Positions 1 to 8,987 of a stretch of DNA of 64,000 nt are shown piece after piece (within the stretch, counting starts at the first letter, position 1; each line of letters opens with the position of its first letter). The DNA lies in the NCBI RefSeq assembly GCF_001613205.1, contig NZ_BDBX01000003.1:248001-312000 (forward strand). The letters run 5' to 3'. A program made the translations under genes and the position numbers. The notes beneath the pieces were generated by a model that worked only from the letters and a program-made list of their open reading frames with translations, had not been told where the DNA came from and did no database searches. Origin of the DNA: Nocardia sienata NBRC 100364 (GTDB lineage: Bacteria; Actinomycetota; Actinomycetes; Mycobacteriales; Mycobacteriaceae).

Positions 1-879
1 GAAATCGGGATCGCACTACCCACCATGTGCCGCGGGTACGACCGGGCCGCCACCGTCGACTGGTGCCGGCTCGCCGAGCAGGGCCCCGTCGCCAGTATCT
101 CGTGCGGCGAGCGGATGACCTTCCACAATCAGGAGATGTGGACGACCCTCGCCGCGGCCGCCGCGGTCACCGAACGGGTGCGGATCTTCGCGAATCTGTC
201 GGTGCTGCCGGCCCATCCGGTGCCGCTGGTCGCCAAACAGGCCGCGACGATCGATGTACTGTCCGCGGGACGCTTCGCCCTCGGCGTGGGCGTCGGGGGC
301 CGCGGTGACGATTACCGGAGTCTCGCTTCGGGATTCGAGCGTCGCCACGATCGGCTGGATCGCGCGGTCGCGGAGTTGCGGGCGCTGTGGGCCGGGGAGC
401 CGGCGGTCGCCGGAGGTGATCCGGTCGGGCCGCCGTGTGTGCAGCCCGGCGGCCCGCCCGTGCTCGCCGGCGCCCTCGGCCCGAAATCGCTCGCGCGCGC
501 TGCGCGGTGGGCCGACGGGGTCGTGGCGTTCAGCGTAGGCGGGGTGCCCGCCGAGATCCGATGGTCCGCCGAGGCCGCGCGCCGCGCCTGGGCCGAGGCG
601 GGCCGGGACGCGCCGCGCCTGGTGAGCGGGTGCTTCTACGCGCTCGGCGTGCCCGAACCCGACCAGGTTCTGCGCGATTTCACCGCGGAGTACCTGGGCT
701 TCCTGGGCGGCGAGGCGGCCGCGGGAGCGGCTTCGGCGATGAAGACCTACGACACCGCGGCACTGCACCGCACGCTGGACGCCGCCGAGGAAGCCGGACT
801 GGACGAGTTCATCCTGGTTCCCAGCGCGGTGGCGCTCACCGTCCTGGAGGAGACGCTGGAACTCATCGCGTCCCGCTGA
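1..879 (+). CDS. LLM-class (luciferase-like) F420-type oxidoreductase, 5'-truncated
   Basis: The frame is open from base 1 (EIGIALPTMCRGYDR...), so the true start lies just outside the window and 292 residues are visible. The protein has the luciferase-like monooxygenase pattern: a conserved beta-strand start, the segment TLAAAAAVTERVRI, the stretch VAKQAATIDVLSAGRFALGVGVG, and a C-terminal helix region. Such TIM-barrel enzymes usually use coenzyme F420 or FMN in hydride transfer; the substrate cannot be read from sequence. It ends 12 bases from the stop of the convergent cupin gene. The family call is secure, but F420 rather than FMN use is inferred from the family's abundance in mycobacteria and nocardiae. 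Confidence 0.85.
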   Translation, partial: EIGIALPTMCRGYDRAATVDWCRLAEQGPVASISCGERMTFHNQEMWTTLAAAAAVTERVRIFANLSVLPAHPVPLVAKQAATIDVLSAGRFALGVGVGGRGDDYRSLASGFERRHDRLDRAVAELRALWAGEPAVAGGDPVGPPCVQPGGPPVLAGALGPKSLARAARWADGVVAFSVGGVPAEIRWSAEAARRAWAEAGRDAPRLVSGCFYALGVPEPDQVLRDFTAEYLGFLGGEAAAGAASAMKTYDTAALHRTLDAAEEAGLDEFILVPSAVALTVLEETLELIASR

Positions 880-891
880 GGCGCGGGGCGA

Positions 892-1242
892 TCAGCCCTC
901 GGGATAGAAAACGAACAGCACACAACCTGTCACGGTCTGCGGTATGTGCCAGGACCCGGCCGGTGCGTGGATGAACGAGCCGGCCGGATAGTCGCGCACA
1001 CCGTCGTTGAAGGTGCCCGACACCACGAACACCTCTTCCGGGCCGGGCCGATGTACATCCACGCCCTCCCACCGGCTGCCGGGCGCCATCTCGAGAACAT
1101 GAGCGCCGACGCCGTCCGGGCCGGACCACAGCGAGCGCAGGCGGATACCGGGGAACAGCTCCCGGACGGGCGCGTCGACCAGGGTCGACCAGGTGTAACC
1201 GGGCATGGTCGGACCGTTTTCGGGAAGCGGTAGGAGGGTCAT
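892..1242 (-). CDS. cupin-domain protein (ChrR-like fold)
   Basis: This 116-residue protein is a single beta-barrel cupin. It carries MAPGSRWEGVDVHRPGPEEVFVVSGTF-type spacing of the first cupin motif and a second motif around AGSWHIPQ, as in ChrR/anti-ECFsigma-like cupins that bind a metal through His/Glu. I chose the ATG at 1242 because the open frame to 1314 would run through the start of the divergent regulator gene. The gene diverges from the GlxA-family regulator with about 70 bases between starts, so the regulator may control it. The function is unknown; a small-molecule or metal sensor, or an enzyme, are both possible. Confidence 0.75.
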   Translation of the reverse strand: MTLLPLPENGPTMPGYTWSTLVDAPVRELFPGIRLRSLWSGPDGVGAHVLEMAPGSRWEGVDVHRPGPEEVFVVSGTFNDGVRDYPAGSFIHAPAGSWHIPQTVTGCVLFVFYPEG

Positions 1243-1312
1243 ACGGTCAGCATGCCGAGCCGGTGGCGCGGGTACCAGTGTCAAGAAAGTCATCCTCGGG
1301 TACTTTTCTGTC

Positions 1313-2287
1313 ATGACCGGTCAGTGGTCCGGCCCGCCCGGCCGGCATCGCGTCGCCGCGCTGGTGACACCGCCGCAGGCGCCGTTCGAACTCGGTTGCG
1401 TGGCCGAAGTCTTCGGTACGCCGCGCGAGGGGCTCCCCGGCCGCTACGACTTCCTGGTCTGTACCGAGCATCCGGGCGAGGTCGCGACCACCGCCGGGTA
1501 CACGATGCGGGTGGCGGCGGGCCTCGAGGCTCTGGAAACCGCGGATACGATCGTGATCCCCGGCTGGTTGCCGTTCACCGCGGAGGTGTCCTCCGCGATG
1601 CTGGCGGCATTGCGTGCGGCCGCCGCGCGGGGAGCCCGCCTCGTCTCCATTTGCACCGGCGCGTTCGCCTTGGCGCAGACGGGCCTGCTCGACGGACGGG
1701 CCGCGACGACCCATTGGGCGCGCACCGACGAACTGCGGGTCCGCTTCCCCCGGGTCCAGGTGGAGCCCGGTGTGCTGTATGTGGACCACGGGGACATCGC
1801 CACCAGCGCGGGCGCGGGCGCCGGTATCGATTTGTGCCTGCACCTGGTACGAAGCGATCACGGTGCGTCCTATGCGTCCGAACTCGCCCGGCACATGGTC
1901 ATGCCGCCGCACCGCGAAGGCGGGCAGGCCCAATTCGTGCCGGCGCCACTCGCCGCGCACACCACCGGTGAGTCCGTGGCCGCTCTGCTGCACTGGAGCA
2001 TCGCCCACCTCGATCGGTCCATCACACTGTCCGATCTGGCCGTCCGGGCGGGAGTCTCGCAGCGGACCCTGGCCCGCCGATTCGCAGAACAACTCGGGAC
2101 CAGCCCCGGGCGCTGGCTGCTGACCCAGCGGGTCACCGCGGCGCGCCGGCTGCTCGAGGAAACCGATCTGCCTGTCGAGGCGATCGCCGCGCGGGTCGGC
2201 CTGGCGTCTGCCACCAATCTGCGGCGCCGGTTCCACACGCTGGTCGGCACCACCCCGGCGGCCTACCGGCGCGCTTTCCGCGGCTGA
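1313..2287 (+). CDS. GlxA-family transcriptional regulator (DJ-1/PfpI + AraC HTH)
   Basis: This 324-residue regulator has two parts. Residues about 10-180 form a class I amidotransferase-like (DJ-1/PfpI) domain with the nucleophile-elbow segment SICTGAFALA and the family motif ATTHWA. Residues about 215-320 form two AraC-type helix-turn-helix units (LSDLAVRAGVSQRTLARRF and VEAIAARVGLASATNLRRRF). This is the GlxA/FtrA type, which usually senses a metabolite and activates neighbouring catabolic genes. The ATG at 1313 was chosen because the ORF track frame upstream of it overlaps the divergent cupin start region. The adjacent cupin gene is the obvious candidate target. Confidence 0.88.
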   Translation: MTGQWSGPPGRHRVAALVTPPQAPFELGCVAEVFGTPREGLPGRYDFLVCTEHPGEVATTAGYTMRVAAGLEALETADTIVIPGWLPFTAEVSSAMLAALRAAAARGARLVSICTGAFALAQTGLLDGRAATTHWARTDELRVRFPRVQVEPGVLYVDHGDIATSAGAGAGIDLCLHLVRSDHGASYASELARHMVMPPHREGGQAQFVPAPLAAHTTGESVAALLHWSIAHLDRSITLSDLAVRAGVSQRTLARRFAEQLGTSPGRWLLTQRVTAARRLLEETDLPVEAIAARVGLASATNLRRRFHTLVGTTPAAYRRAFRG

Positions 2288-2314
2288 CGCGCCGCGCGGC
2301 GGGCCGACCGGCCG

Positions 2315-2330
2315 CTCCCACCGGCGGGAG
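2315..2330. terminator. weak stem-loop after the GlxA-type regulator
   Basis: A 5-bp stem CTCCC/GGGAG with loop ACCGGC lies 28 bases after the regulator stop. The surrounding GC-rich tract offers alternative pairings and there is no T-run, so this is only a weak terminator candidate. Confidence 0.25.
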
Positions 2331-2472
2331 GGCGGATCGGGCCGGCGGCTGGGTTAGGCTCGAGCGCGCGCCCGGCAGGGCAGTACGCGCGAAACACCCC
2401 TGTTCCGGATCCACCGCAGGGAGCCGGGTTTCACGGCTCGGTCGTCTGCCGCCGAGGGAAAGCGAAGCAGGT

Positions 2473-3393
2473 ATGTCCAGCCAACGTCCGGTGCGGTCGA
2501 GATACCTCGTATTCGTCCTCGCGACGGTATTCCTGGCCAATGCGGCCGCTCTGGCCGGCGGGGTGCGTGCCGCGGCATCGGAGTTGGATACCGCCTGCGG
2601 AACACCGCTGTCGGTTTCGGAAGTCGCCGAGATCGTCGAACTGTCCGATACCTCCGTCTCGTACGACGAGAATTCCGGTTCGTCGCTGGACCGGCTCGAA
2701 CAGGCGGTCGAACGGCATCGGCGGATCGCCGAGATCCTGGTGGCACACCGGGATCGGCGCGGACTGCTCGCCCTGGGGCTCGACGCGGTCGAACAGGCCG
2801 CGGTGATGCCGCTGCAACGCGATCCGGGCGTGTTCGACGACCCGGAGTGGGCGCATCGCATCAGTCTCGATCTGCTGCTGCGGTTCCTGCGCAATGTGCA
2901 CGCCGAGTTCACCGGCGCACCCGCCGAACCCCAGTGGAACCACTATTTCCGGCTCGCCCACCGCTGCGAGTTGTCGCCGACCCGAGTCGCGATGGCGGGC
3001 TACAACGCCCACCTCACCCGCGACCTGTCCGAGGCCGTGGCCGCCACCCGTGCCACTCCGGCCGACGCGCCCGATCACTTCCGGATCGTCGACGCGATCG
3101 CCGGTCATGGATCGCTCATCGTCGATCTCACCCGAGAGCTCTACGGCGGCGATCTCGGCCCACTGTGGCGGTTCTACTTCCTGGGGGAGGGGCTCGATGC
3201 CGTACTCGGAGCAGGGGTGGCCACCGGCCCGCTGCTGCGACTGGCCGATCTGGGCGCCAATGTGGTGATTTTCGGCAACGGTCTGGCGCTGCAGGATCCG
3301 GCGGCCGCACCCGCGGTGCGCGCGGAGATGGATGTGTTGTGGCGCAGCGCCGACTCGGCCTTCGAGGTGCTCGCCGCGAACGGCGCCTTGTGA
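2473..3393 (+). CDS. secreted DUF5995-like protein
   Basis: This 306-residue protein starts with a basic stretch and a hydrophobic segment (YLVFVLATVFLANAAALA, residues about 11-28) followed by an AxA-like site, which looks like a Sec signal peptide. The body is helical and carries the phrase VAMAGYNAHLTRDLSEAV, which I associate with the DUF5995 family. The biochemical role of that family is not known to me. The gene is alone on its strand between GlxA and the convergent carbonic anhydrase, with a hairpin (3403-3426) just after it. The family name is from memory and is less certain than the gene itself. Confidence 0.75.
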   Translation: MSSQRPVRSRYLVFVLATVFLANAAALAGGVRAAASELDTACGTPLSVSEVAEIVELSDTSVSYDENSGSSLDRLEQAVERHRRIAEILVAHRDRRGLLALGLDAVEQAAVMPLQRDPGVFDDPEWAHRISLDLLLRFLRNVHAEFTGAPAEPQWNHYFRLAHRCELSPTRVAMAGYNAHLTRDLSEAVAATRATPADAPDHFRIVDAIAGHGSLIVDLTRELYGGDLGPLWRFYFLGEGLDAVLGAGVATGPLLRLADLGANVVIFGNGLALQDPAAAPAVRAEMDVLWRSADSAFEVLAANGAL

Positions 3394-3402
3394 ACGGCGT
3401 GC

Positions 3403-3426
3403 CGCGCACACCATCCGATGTGCGCG
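3403..3426. terminator. bidirectional stem-loop between convergent genes
   Basis: A perfect 8-bp inverted repeat CGCGCACA/TGTGCGCG with an 8-base loop lies between the stop codons of the DUF5995-like gene and canA. Its position in a 67-base convergent gap fits a factor-independent terminator acting on both genes. There is no T-run, as is common in actinobacteria. Confidence 0.55.
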
Positions 3427-3460
3427 ACACCGAACACGGCCGCACCAGCGGGGAACTCGG

Positions 3461-3952
3461 TCAGGCGCCGACTTCTTCGAGCCGTCCGGTGGCTACGTCG
3501 AAGACGAAGCCGCGCAGCGACGAGGTCTTGGTGATGAACGGGCTGGTTTCGATTCGCCGGAGCGACTGCCGCACATCTTCGGCCAGATCGGAGAATGCCT
3601 CGGCCGACCAGGAAGGTTTGATGCCGGTCTCGTCCTGGATGCTGCGCTTGAAATCGTCATCGGTGAAGGTGAGCATGCCGCAATCGGTGTGGTGGATCAG
3701 GATGATCTCGGTAGTGCCCAGCAGCCGCTGGCTGATCGCCAGCGAGCGGATCTCGTCATCGGTCACGACTCCGCCCGCATTGCGGATGACATGGGCCTCG
3801 CCTTCCCGGAGGCCGAGGATCCGGTAGATGTCCAGCCGGGCGTCCATGCAGGCGACCACCGCGACGTGCTTGCTGGGCGGCAGGGGGAGCGGACCGCTGA
3901 ACTGTTCGGCGTAGCGCAAGTTGTTGGCCAGGTAGTCATCGGTCACCGTCAT
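3461..3952 (-). CDS. canA: beta-carbonic anhydrase CanA-like (Rv1284 type)
   Basis: This 163-residue protein catalyses the interconversion of CO2 and bicarbonate. It closely resembles M. tuberculosis Rv1284 from the first residues (MTVTDDYLANN) to the end (GFVFDVATG). The zinc ligands of beta-carbonic anhydrases are visible as C35 in CMDAR, with H88 and C91 in HHTDCG; the Asp-Arg dyad partner residues D37 and R39 are present too. The ATG at 3952 is preceded by CGGAGG 8-9 bases upstream, so the open extension to 4000 is rejected. The protein is cytosolic. Identification is firm. Confidence 0.95.
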   Translation of the reverse strand: MTVTDDYLANNLRYAEQFSGPLPLPPSKHVAVVACMDARLDIYRILGLREGEAHVIRNAGGVVTDDEIRSLAISQRLLGTTEIILIHHTDCGMLTFTDDDFKRSIQDETGIKPSWSAEAFSDLAEDVRQSLRRIETSPFITKTSSLRGFVFDVATGRLEEVGA

Positions 3953-4286
3953 GGGTACCGACCTCCGTTCGTCGACGTCTCGATATGCGAATGTCCGCAT
4001 TCACATTCCCAAGCTGTCGCTCGCGATCACGACCGATAGAACCGGGCAGAATTCAACCCTGGCGTGTCGCGAACCGTCCGCGTCGCGCCGAGCGCGGCGA
4101 GCCCCACAGTACGGGGCTGCCGGCGCCCGGTCCGGCCACCGTGCCGCGTGCGTGCTGGGACGGGTTGCGCGGTGAGCCCCGACGCGTATCGGCGTGCCGG
4201 TGGCCACCCGGCGCCACGCCCGACCTCGCGGCACTGTGGCCTCCGAGATCGTACTCGGCGCTGCGCCGGGTCCGCGCGAACGCCGG
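3953..4286. other. gene-free stretch upstream of canA
   Basis: These 334 bases separate canA from the end of the Ddn-like gene, both on the minus strand. I see the canA ribosome-binding site, a small dyad ATGCG/CGCAT around 3983-3998, and a 6-bp hairpin AGCCCC/GGGGCT near 4100-4120 that could end the padR operon transcript. No coding frame here has convincing support. Confidence 0.5.
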
Positions 4287-4754
4287 TCAGCCGCCCGCCG
4301 AGGGTTCGGCGCCGCTCAACGGTTCGATCCGGAACACCGGGCAGTGCGGTGCCGCGGCGGCGAAAGCCTCGGGGTCGGCGGATTCGACGGCGCCGGCGGT
4401 GATCATGAAGCGCACTCCGTGCGGCACCTCGCGCGGGAAAGCGCGCAAGATGGGCTCGCGCTCGGACACCGGCAGTTCCACCAGCGAAACCCGTCGTCTG
4501 CGCCGTCCCTTGGCCAGTACGCCCCAGCCGGCGGCTCGCGCGTTGCGGACCCAATCGGCGTCGTCGAATCCGCCCACCACGTACATCGCGCCGTCGACGG
4601 TCAGCGGCGAGACCGGAGTGGTCCGCAGTGCCCCGGTCCGGCGCCCGGGCACCGAGAGCACGCGCATGGTGCCCACCGCGACGCCCATGCGCTGGAGGGT
4701 CACGATCACGCGATTGAGGGGTTTGAGGCGTCGCCGCAGGCGGTCGTTGTTCAC
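4287..4754 (-). CDS. Ddn-like (DUF385) nitroreductase-family protein
   Basis: This 155-residue protein belongs to the F420H2-dependent Ddn/DUF385 split-barrel family, with GTMRVLSVPGRRTGALRTTPVSP followed by a MYVVGGFDDADWVRNARAAG segment typical of that group. Members reduce quinones or nitro compounds using F420H2. The GTG start at 4754 overlaps the stop of padR in a GTGA junction, so translation is likely coupled and the pair forms an operon. The PadR protein probably controls both genes. The physiological substrate is unknown. Confidence 0.83.
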   Translation of the reverse strand: MNNDRLRRRLKPLNRVIVTLQRMGVAVGTMRVLSVPGRRTGALRTTPVSPLTVDGAMYVVGGFDDADWVRNARAAGWGVLAKGRRRRRVSLVELPVSEREPILRAFPREVPHGVRFMITAGAVESADPEAFAAAAPHCPVFRIEPLSGAEPSAGG

Positions 4755-5359
4755 AGTTGCTCCTTGTTGTCGTCGCGGCCGGCTCCTGTGTCCGGCCACG
4801 GCATACCGCGGTCGATCTCGCTCGCGGTACGTTCCAGCCAATTGATTTCGGCCTCGCGCAGATGTCCGAGGTAGTCGGATTCCAAGAGGACTGCCCGCGG
4901 GAGGTCTGCGGACTGTTCCGCTGTCCGACTGGTGTCGGCCGCCTGCTCGCGCAGCCGGGCAGCCCGGCGGCGCAGGAGCCGGGCGGCGACCGGCGGCGCG
5001 AGCGCGGGGAGATGTGCCAGCGCGGCGACGAAACGGGGGTATTCGTTCACCGGCTCGGCGAGGAACCGCTCCAGCAGAGCGTCCAGCAGTTCGCGGCCGG
5101 ATTCGGTGATCCGGTAGACGGTGCGTTCCGGCCGGGCTCCGGCGCGCGCTGTACCGGTGCGGCACACCACTCCTGCCTTCTCGAGGCGGCCGATCGCGTC
5201 GTAGAGGGATCCGCCACGCAGTTTCACCACTTCGGCGACCTGCCTCTCGCGGAGGGTGGTCTTCATCTCGTAGGGATGCCGGGGCCGTTCGGCGAGCAGG
5301 GTGAGTACGGCCAGCGTCAGCGGTGTTTCCACGGCACGGAGTTCCCGGGTCACTGTCAC
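4751..5359 (-). CDS. PadR-family transcriptional regulator
   Basis: This 202-residue regulator has an N-terminal winged helix typical of PadR (LTLAVLTLLAERPRHPYEMK, then VVKLRGGSLYDAIGRLEKAGVV) and a long helical C-terminal dimerisation region (about residues 90-190). Two in-frame GTG codons lie at 5359 and 5353; the first is used here, but GAGGTGACA just before the second makes it a real alternative. The gene leads the padR/Ddn-like pair. A perfect palindrome 19 bases upstream of the start is the likely autoregulatory operator. The ligand is unknown. Confidence 0.88.
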   Translation of the reverse strand: MTVTRELRAVETPLTLAVLTLLAERPRHPYEMKTTLRERQVAEVVKLRGGSLYDAIGRLEKAGVVCRTGTARAGARPERTVYRITESGRELLDALLERFLAEPVNEYPRFVAALAHLPALAPPVAARLLRRRAARLREQAADTSRTAEQSADLPRAVLLESDYLGHLREAEINWLERTASEIDRGMPWPDTGAGRDDNKEQL

Positions 5360-5377
5360 CTCTTGGTCGAGTTAGGT

Positions 5378-5393
5378 TAGTCGAATTCGACTA
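5378..5393. promoter_or_regulatory. candidate PadR operator, perfect 16-bp palindrome
   Basis: TAGTCGAATTCGACTA reads identically on both strands and lies 19 bases upstream of the padR start. It is AT-richer than its surroundings. An upstream palindrome beside the regulator start fits autorepression, although it does not match the ATGT/ACAT half-sites described for some PadR proteins. Confidence 0.5.
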
Positions 5394-5649
5394 TTTGACT
5401 GTACTGGTCGTGACCGCTGTGAACAAGCCGCAAGCACTGCTTGCCCGAAATGCCGGAATGTGTAGTCGCTATGCCCGGATATGGGCGCACCGAGCCCGCC
5501 CGTTCACGGGGGTGGACAGCCATCCGTTACGATCAGGACTGCCTCTCGGTCCAGCAACCGGCCGCTGAGTCTGCGAGCGTGCGTTGTGTCGCCCTCGTGT
5601 CCTGTGTGATCGAAGGCTGGGGTGTCGATGCCTGCTGGCGAATTCGGCG

Positions 5650-6888
5650 GTGACCTTGCGCGGTGATATTGCCGGGGCGGATCTCGGTCCGGCCGACAAT
5701 GCGGGCTGGTTCGAGCGGGAACCTTTCGTGCTGTTGGTGGAAGACGATCCCGGGGACGCCCTGCTGGTCGAGGAGTTGGTAGCCGACGCCGAACGCGGGA
5801 TGCGCCTGGAGTGGGTGCGCACACTGTCGGAGGCGGCTGCTCGCCTCAGCGTCGAGGTGCCTGATTGCGTCCTGCTCGACCTGCGGCTGCCCGACGCCCA
5901 GGGGCTGGAAGCGGTGGCCCGGATCCGCGCAAGCAACGAGCGCGTCGCCGTGGTGGTGATGACCGGGCTCGACGAGGAGGGTACGGGGCTGGCGGCCCTG
6001 GCCTCCGGAGCGCAGGACTATCTGGTCAAGGGCCGGGTCGAGCCGGAGTTGTTCGCTCGCGCGGTGCGCTACGCCATTCAACGCAAACAGGCCGAACGCA
6101 CCAGCGCGGCCCTCCAGGCCAGTCAGATGCGGGCGCAGGAGAACGCCCGCCTCGAACGGGGTCTGTTGCCGACACCGCTGCTCGGTGCCGACCGCGCGGT
6201 GGACGTGGTGGCGCGGTATCGCCCGGGCCGGGCCCATTCGCTGCTCGGCGGGGATTTCTACGATGTCGTCCAGGATCCCGACGGCGTCGTGCACGTCATC
6301 ATCGGCGACGTCTCCGGCCACGGACCCGACGCCGCGGCGACCGGTGTCGCGCTGCGCCTGGCCTGGCGCACCCTGGTCCTCTCCGGCGTGACCGGTTCGC
6401 GGCAGTTACGGTTGCTCGAGCAGGTACTGCTGGCCGAGCGGACCGACCGGCAGACCTTCGCCACTGCCACCGGACTCGTGCTCGATCCGTCGACGCGACG
6501 GGTCGTGGTGCGGCGCGCCGGGCATCCGGGCATGCTGCACCACGGCGACGGGGGACTGAGCTGGCTCGAGGTGCCAGGCGGCGCAGCGCTCGGCTTCATG
6601 CCCGGCCGGGCCGAATGGCCGGCCGCGGAGATCGAGCTCCCCGCTGGGGCCGGTCTCATGCTGTTCACCGACGGTTTGTTCGAGGGCCGGGTGGGCCGTA
6701 ACGGCGACCGGCTCGGGGAAGCCGGTTTGCTGGAGATCGCCAGGACCGTCCCCGTGGTCCGTCCCGAGGCGTTCGTGGACGAGCTGATCGTGCGGGTCGA
6801 GGAACTGGCCGGGGCGGGCGGTCTCGACGACGACCTGGCCATCATTCATGTGTGCTGGAACGACGGGCGAAAGGGTGAACTCCGGTGA
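5650..6888 (+). CDS. response regulator-PP2C (SpoIIE-type) serine phosphatase
   Basis: This protein of about 412 residues joins a receiver domain (residues about 25-140, phospho-acceptor D77 in VLLDLRLPD, lysine in YLVKG) through a short coiled helix to a PP2C/SpoIIE phosphatase domain (LGGDFYDV, GDVSGHGPDAAA, LFTDGLFEGR, DDDLAIIHV). Such RsbU-like proteins dephosphorylate an STAS antagonist to release a sigma factor. The start is uncertain: GTG 5650 is preferred for length, while the frame is open back to 5584. The stop overlaps the start of the next kinase gene (GTGA), so three genes form a tight operon. The phosphatase metal ligands are all present, so it should be active. Confidence 0.88.
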   Translation: MTLRGDIAGADLGPADNAGWFEREPFVLLVEDDPGDALLVEELVADAERGMRLEWVRTLSEAAARLSVEVPDCVLLDLRLPDAQGLEAVARIRASNERVAVVVMTGLDEEGTGLAALASGAQDYLVKGRVEPELFARAVRYAIQRKQAERTSAALQASQMRAQENARLERGLLPTPLLGADRAVDVVARYRPGRAHSLLGGDFYDVVQDPDGVVHVIIGDVSGHGPDAAATGVALRLAWRTLVLSGVTGSRQLRLLEQVLLAERTDRQTFATATGLVLDPSTRRVVVRRAGHPGMLHHGDGGLSWLEVPGGAALGFMPGRAEWPAAEIELPAGAGLMLFTDGLFEGRVGRNGDRLGEAGLLEIARTVPVVRPEAFVDELIVRVEELAGAGGLDDDLAIIHVCWNDGRKGELR

Positions 6889-8525
6889 CGAACGCCGACT
6901 CCCGAGTGGTGGGCCGGCTGACCGCGCAGGCGTGGTTCCAGCTGGTCTTCGCATTGATGATCCTGGTGGTACTGATCGGCGCGGTCGCGGGTGCCCAGGT
7001 GATCGCCAACACCAACAAGGTCACCGACCGGCTGGCTCGGCAGACCCTGCCCGCCTCCGCGGAGGCATACCGGCTGCAGAGTGCGCTGGTCAACCAGGAA
7101 ACCGGTCTGCGCGGTTATGCGATCGCCGCCGACCCCCAGTTCCTCGAGCCCTATATCGAGGGCTCGCGGGAGCAGGCCCGGGCGGCGGTGCGGCTGCGTG
7201 AACTGCTGTCCGACCGGCCCGACCTGATCGCCGACCTCGACGCGATCGAACGCGGAGTGCAGCAGTGGCGCACCGAATACGCCGGTCCACTCGCGGCCAC
7301 CACCTCACCGGAGCAGGCGCGAGCGCTGACCACGACGACAGCGGTGCGCGCCAAGGGCATCTTCGATCAGTTGCGCGTCGCGTTCACGGTGCAGAACAAC
7401 GGGCTGGCCGCCGCGGTCGCCGCGGACAACCGGGCGCTGGAACACGCCCGCACCGTTCGCGATGTGGTGCTGACCGGCATGGTGGTCGCCTTCCTGTTGA
7501 CCGGTGCCGTGCTGACCGTGCTGTTGCGCAGGCTGGTGGTGCGCCCGCTGGCCGGACTCACCGAAGCCTCCCTGCGGGTGGCCGACGGCGAGTTCGACCA
7601 TCACATCGACAGTCGTGGCCCGGCCGATATCGTGCAGGTGGCCGCGGCCGTGGAGGATATGCGCACCCGGATCGTCGCCGAACTGGGTTCCACACAGTCA
7701 CAGAGCGCCCTGCTGCGGCAGCAGAAGGCAGAGCTGGATCTGCAGGCCGACGAACTGCGCCGGTCCAACGCCGAACTGGAGCAGTTCGCCTACGTCGCCT
7801 CCCACGATCTGCAGGAGCCGCTGCGCAAGGTCGCCTCGTTCTGCCAGCTGCTGGAGAAACGCTACGGTTCCCAGCTCGACGAGCGTGGTAAGCAATACAT
7901 CGACTTCGCCGTCGACGGCGCCAAACGGATGCAGGTGCTCATCAACGATCTGCTCACCTTTTCCCGGGTGGGCCGGGTCAGCGAGGGCGCGCAGCCGGTG
8001 CGGCTCGGTGAACCGCTGGACAAGGCGCTGACCAATCTGTCGGGCTCTCTCGAGGAGGCCGACGCCGTGGTGGAGCGGCCGGACGAGCTCCCCGAGGTCA
8101 TGGGCGAGCCGACCCTACTGACCATGCTGTGGCAGAACCTCATCAGCAATGCGGTCAAATTCCGGCGGCCCGACCACGCGCCGGTCGTCTGCATCGAAAC
8201 CGGACCCTACGCCGGCGATCCGGCCCTGCGGCTGTTCTCGGTCACCGACAACGGCATCGGCGTCGCACCCGAATTCGCGGAGAAGGTGTTCGTCATCTTC
8301 CAGCGGTTGCACGCCCGCGACGAATACAGCGGCACCGGTATCGGCCTGGCGGTCTGCAAGAAAATCGTCGAATTCCACGGTGGAACCATCTGGCTCGACA
8401 CCGAGAACACGGTGGGAACCCGCATCTGCTTCACCCTCCGTACCGTCGAGGCCGAGCCCGGCGCCGCGGATCCGGCAGCGCCCGCTGCCGCGACGGAACC
8501 CGTACCCGAAGGAGAAACCGTATGA
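6885..8525 (+). CDS. CHASE3-HAMP sensor histidine kinase (phytochrome-kinase type)
   Basis: This 546-residue membrane kinase has a transmembrane segment at about 18-42, an extracellular CHASE3 domain at about 45-190 with the [10 protein letters not shown] signature, a second transmembrane segment at about 194-216, HAMP, and a coiled coil. The HisKA domain carries the phospho-histidine H307 in [14 protein letters not shown], followed by an HATPase domain ([31 protein letters not shown]). The kinase core resembles those that pair with Rcp1-like regulators, and exactly such a gene follows with an ATGA overlap. The C-terminal tail after the ATPase domain is Ala/Pro-rich and probably flexible. The signal is unknown. 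Confidence 0.92.
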   Translation: MTNADSRVVGRLTAQAWFQLVFALMILVVLIGAVAGAQVIANTNKVTDRLARQTLPASAEAYRLQSALVNQETGLRGYAIAADPQFLEPYIEGSREQARAAVRLRELLSDRPDLIADLDAIERGVQQWRTEYAGPLAATTSPEQARALTTTTAVRAKGIFDQLRVAFTVQNNGLAAAVAADNRALEHARTVRDVVLTGMVVAFLLTGAVLTVLLRRLVVRPLAGLTEASLRVADGEFDHHIDSRGPADIVQVAAAVEDMRTRIVAELGSTQSQSALLRQQKAELDLQADELRRSNAELEQFAYVASHDLQEPLRKVASFCQLLEKRYGSQLDERGKQYIDFAVDGAKRMQVLINDLLTFSRVGRVSEGAQPVRLGEPLDKALTNLSGSLEEADAVVERPDELPEVMGEPTLLTMLWQNLISNAVKFRRPDHAPVVCIETGPYAGDPALRLFSVTDNGIGVAPEFAEKVFVIFQRLHARDEYSGTGIGLAVCKKIVEFHGGTIWLDTENTVGTRICFTLRTVEAEPGAADPAAPAAATEPVPEGETV

Positions 8526-8965
8526 CCTCACCCGGCCAGCCGATCGATATCCTCCTCGTCGAGGACGATCCGGGCGACGAGTTGATGACCAGGGAGGCCT
8601 TCGAGGACAACAAGATCGGGAACACGCTGCATGTGGCCCACGACGGGCAGGAGGCGCTGGACTTCCTGTACCGCGCCGCCCCTTATGCCGACGCCCCTCG
8701 CCCCGATCTCATCCTGCTCGACCTGAACCTGCCGAAATACGACGGCCGGCAGGTACTGGAGAAAATCAAGGCCGATCCCGACCTGTCGCATATCCCGGTC
8801 GTCGTCTTGACCACCTCCGCTGCCGAAGAGGACATTCTGCGCAGCTACAAACTGCACGCCAACGCCTACGTCACCAAACCGGTCGATCTCGACCAATTCG
8901 TGGCGGCGATCAAGCAGATCGACGACTTCTTCGTCCAGGTGGTCCGGCTGCCCCGCGGACGCTAG
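8522..8965 (+). CDS. Rcp1-like single-domain response regulator
   Basis: This 147-residue protein is a receiver domain only, with acidic residues in [10 protein letters not shown], phospho-acceptor D67 in [10 protein letters not shown], the switch TTSAAEED and lysine in AYVTKP. The inserted region around the [10 protein letters not shown] segment is typical of Rcp1-like regulators partnered with phytochrome-type kinases. It has no output domain, so it most likely acts by protein contact, for example on the phosphatase encoded two genes upstream. Its start overlaps the kinase stop (ATGA). The stop is followed by short GC palindromes up to the convergent STAS gene. Confidence 0.92.
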   Translation: MTSPGQPIDILLVEDDPGDELMTREAFEDNKIGNTLHVAHDGQEALDFLYRAAPYADAPRPDLILLDLNLPKYDGRQVLEKIKADPDLSHIPVVVLTTSAAEEDILRSYKLHANAYVTKPVDLDQFVAAIKQIDDFFVQVVRLPRGR

Positions 8966-8987
8966 CCGCGCGGCAGCCGGATCCGGC

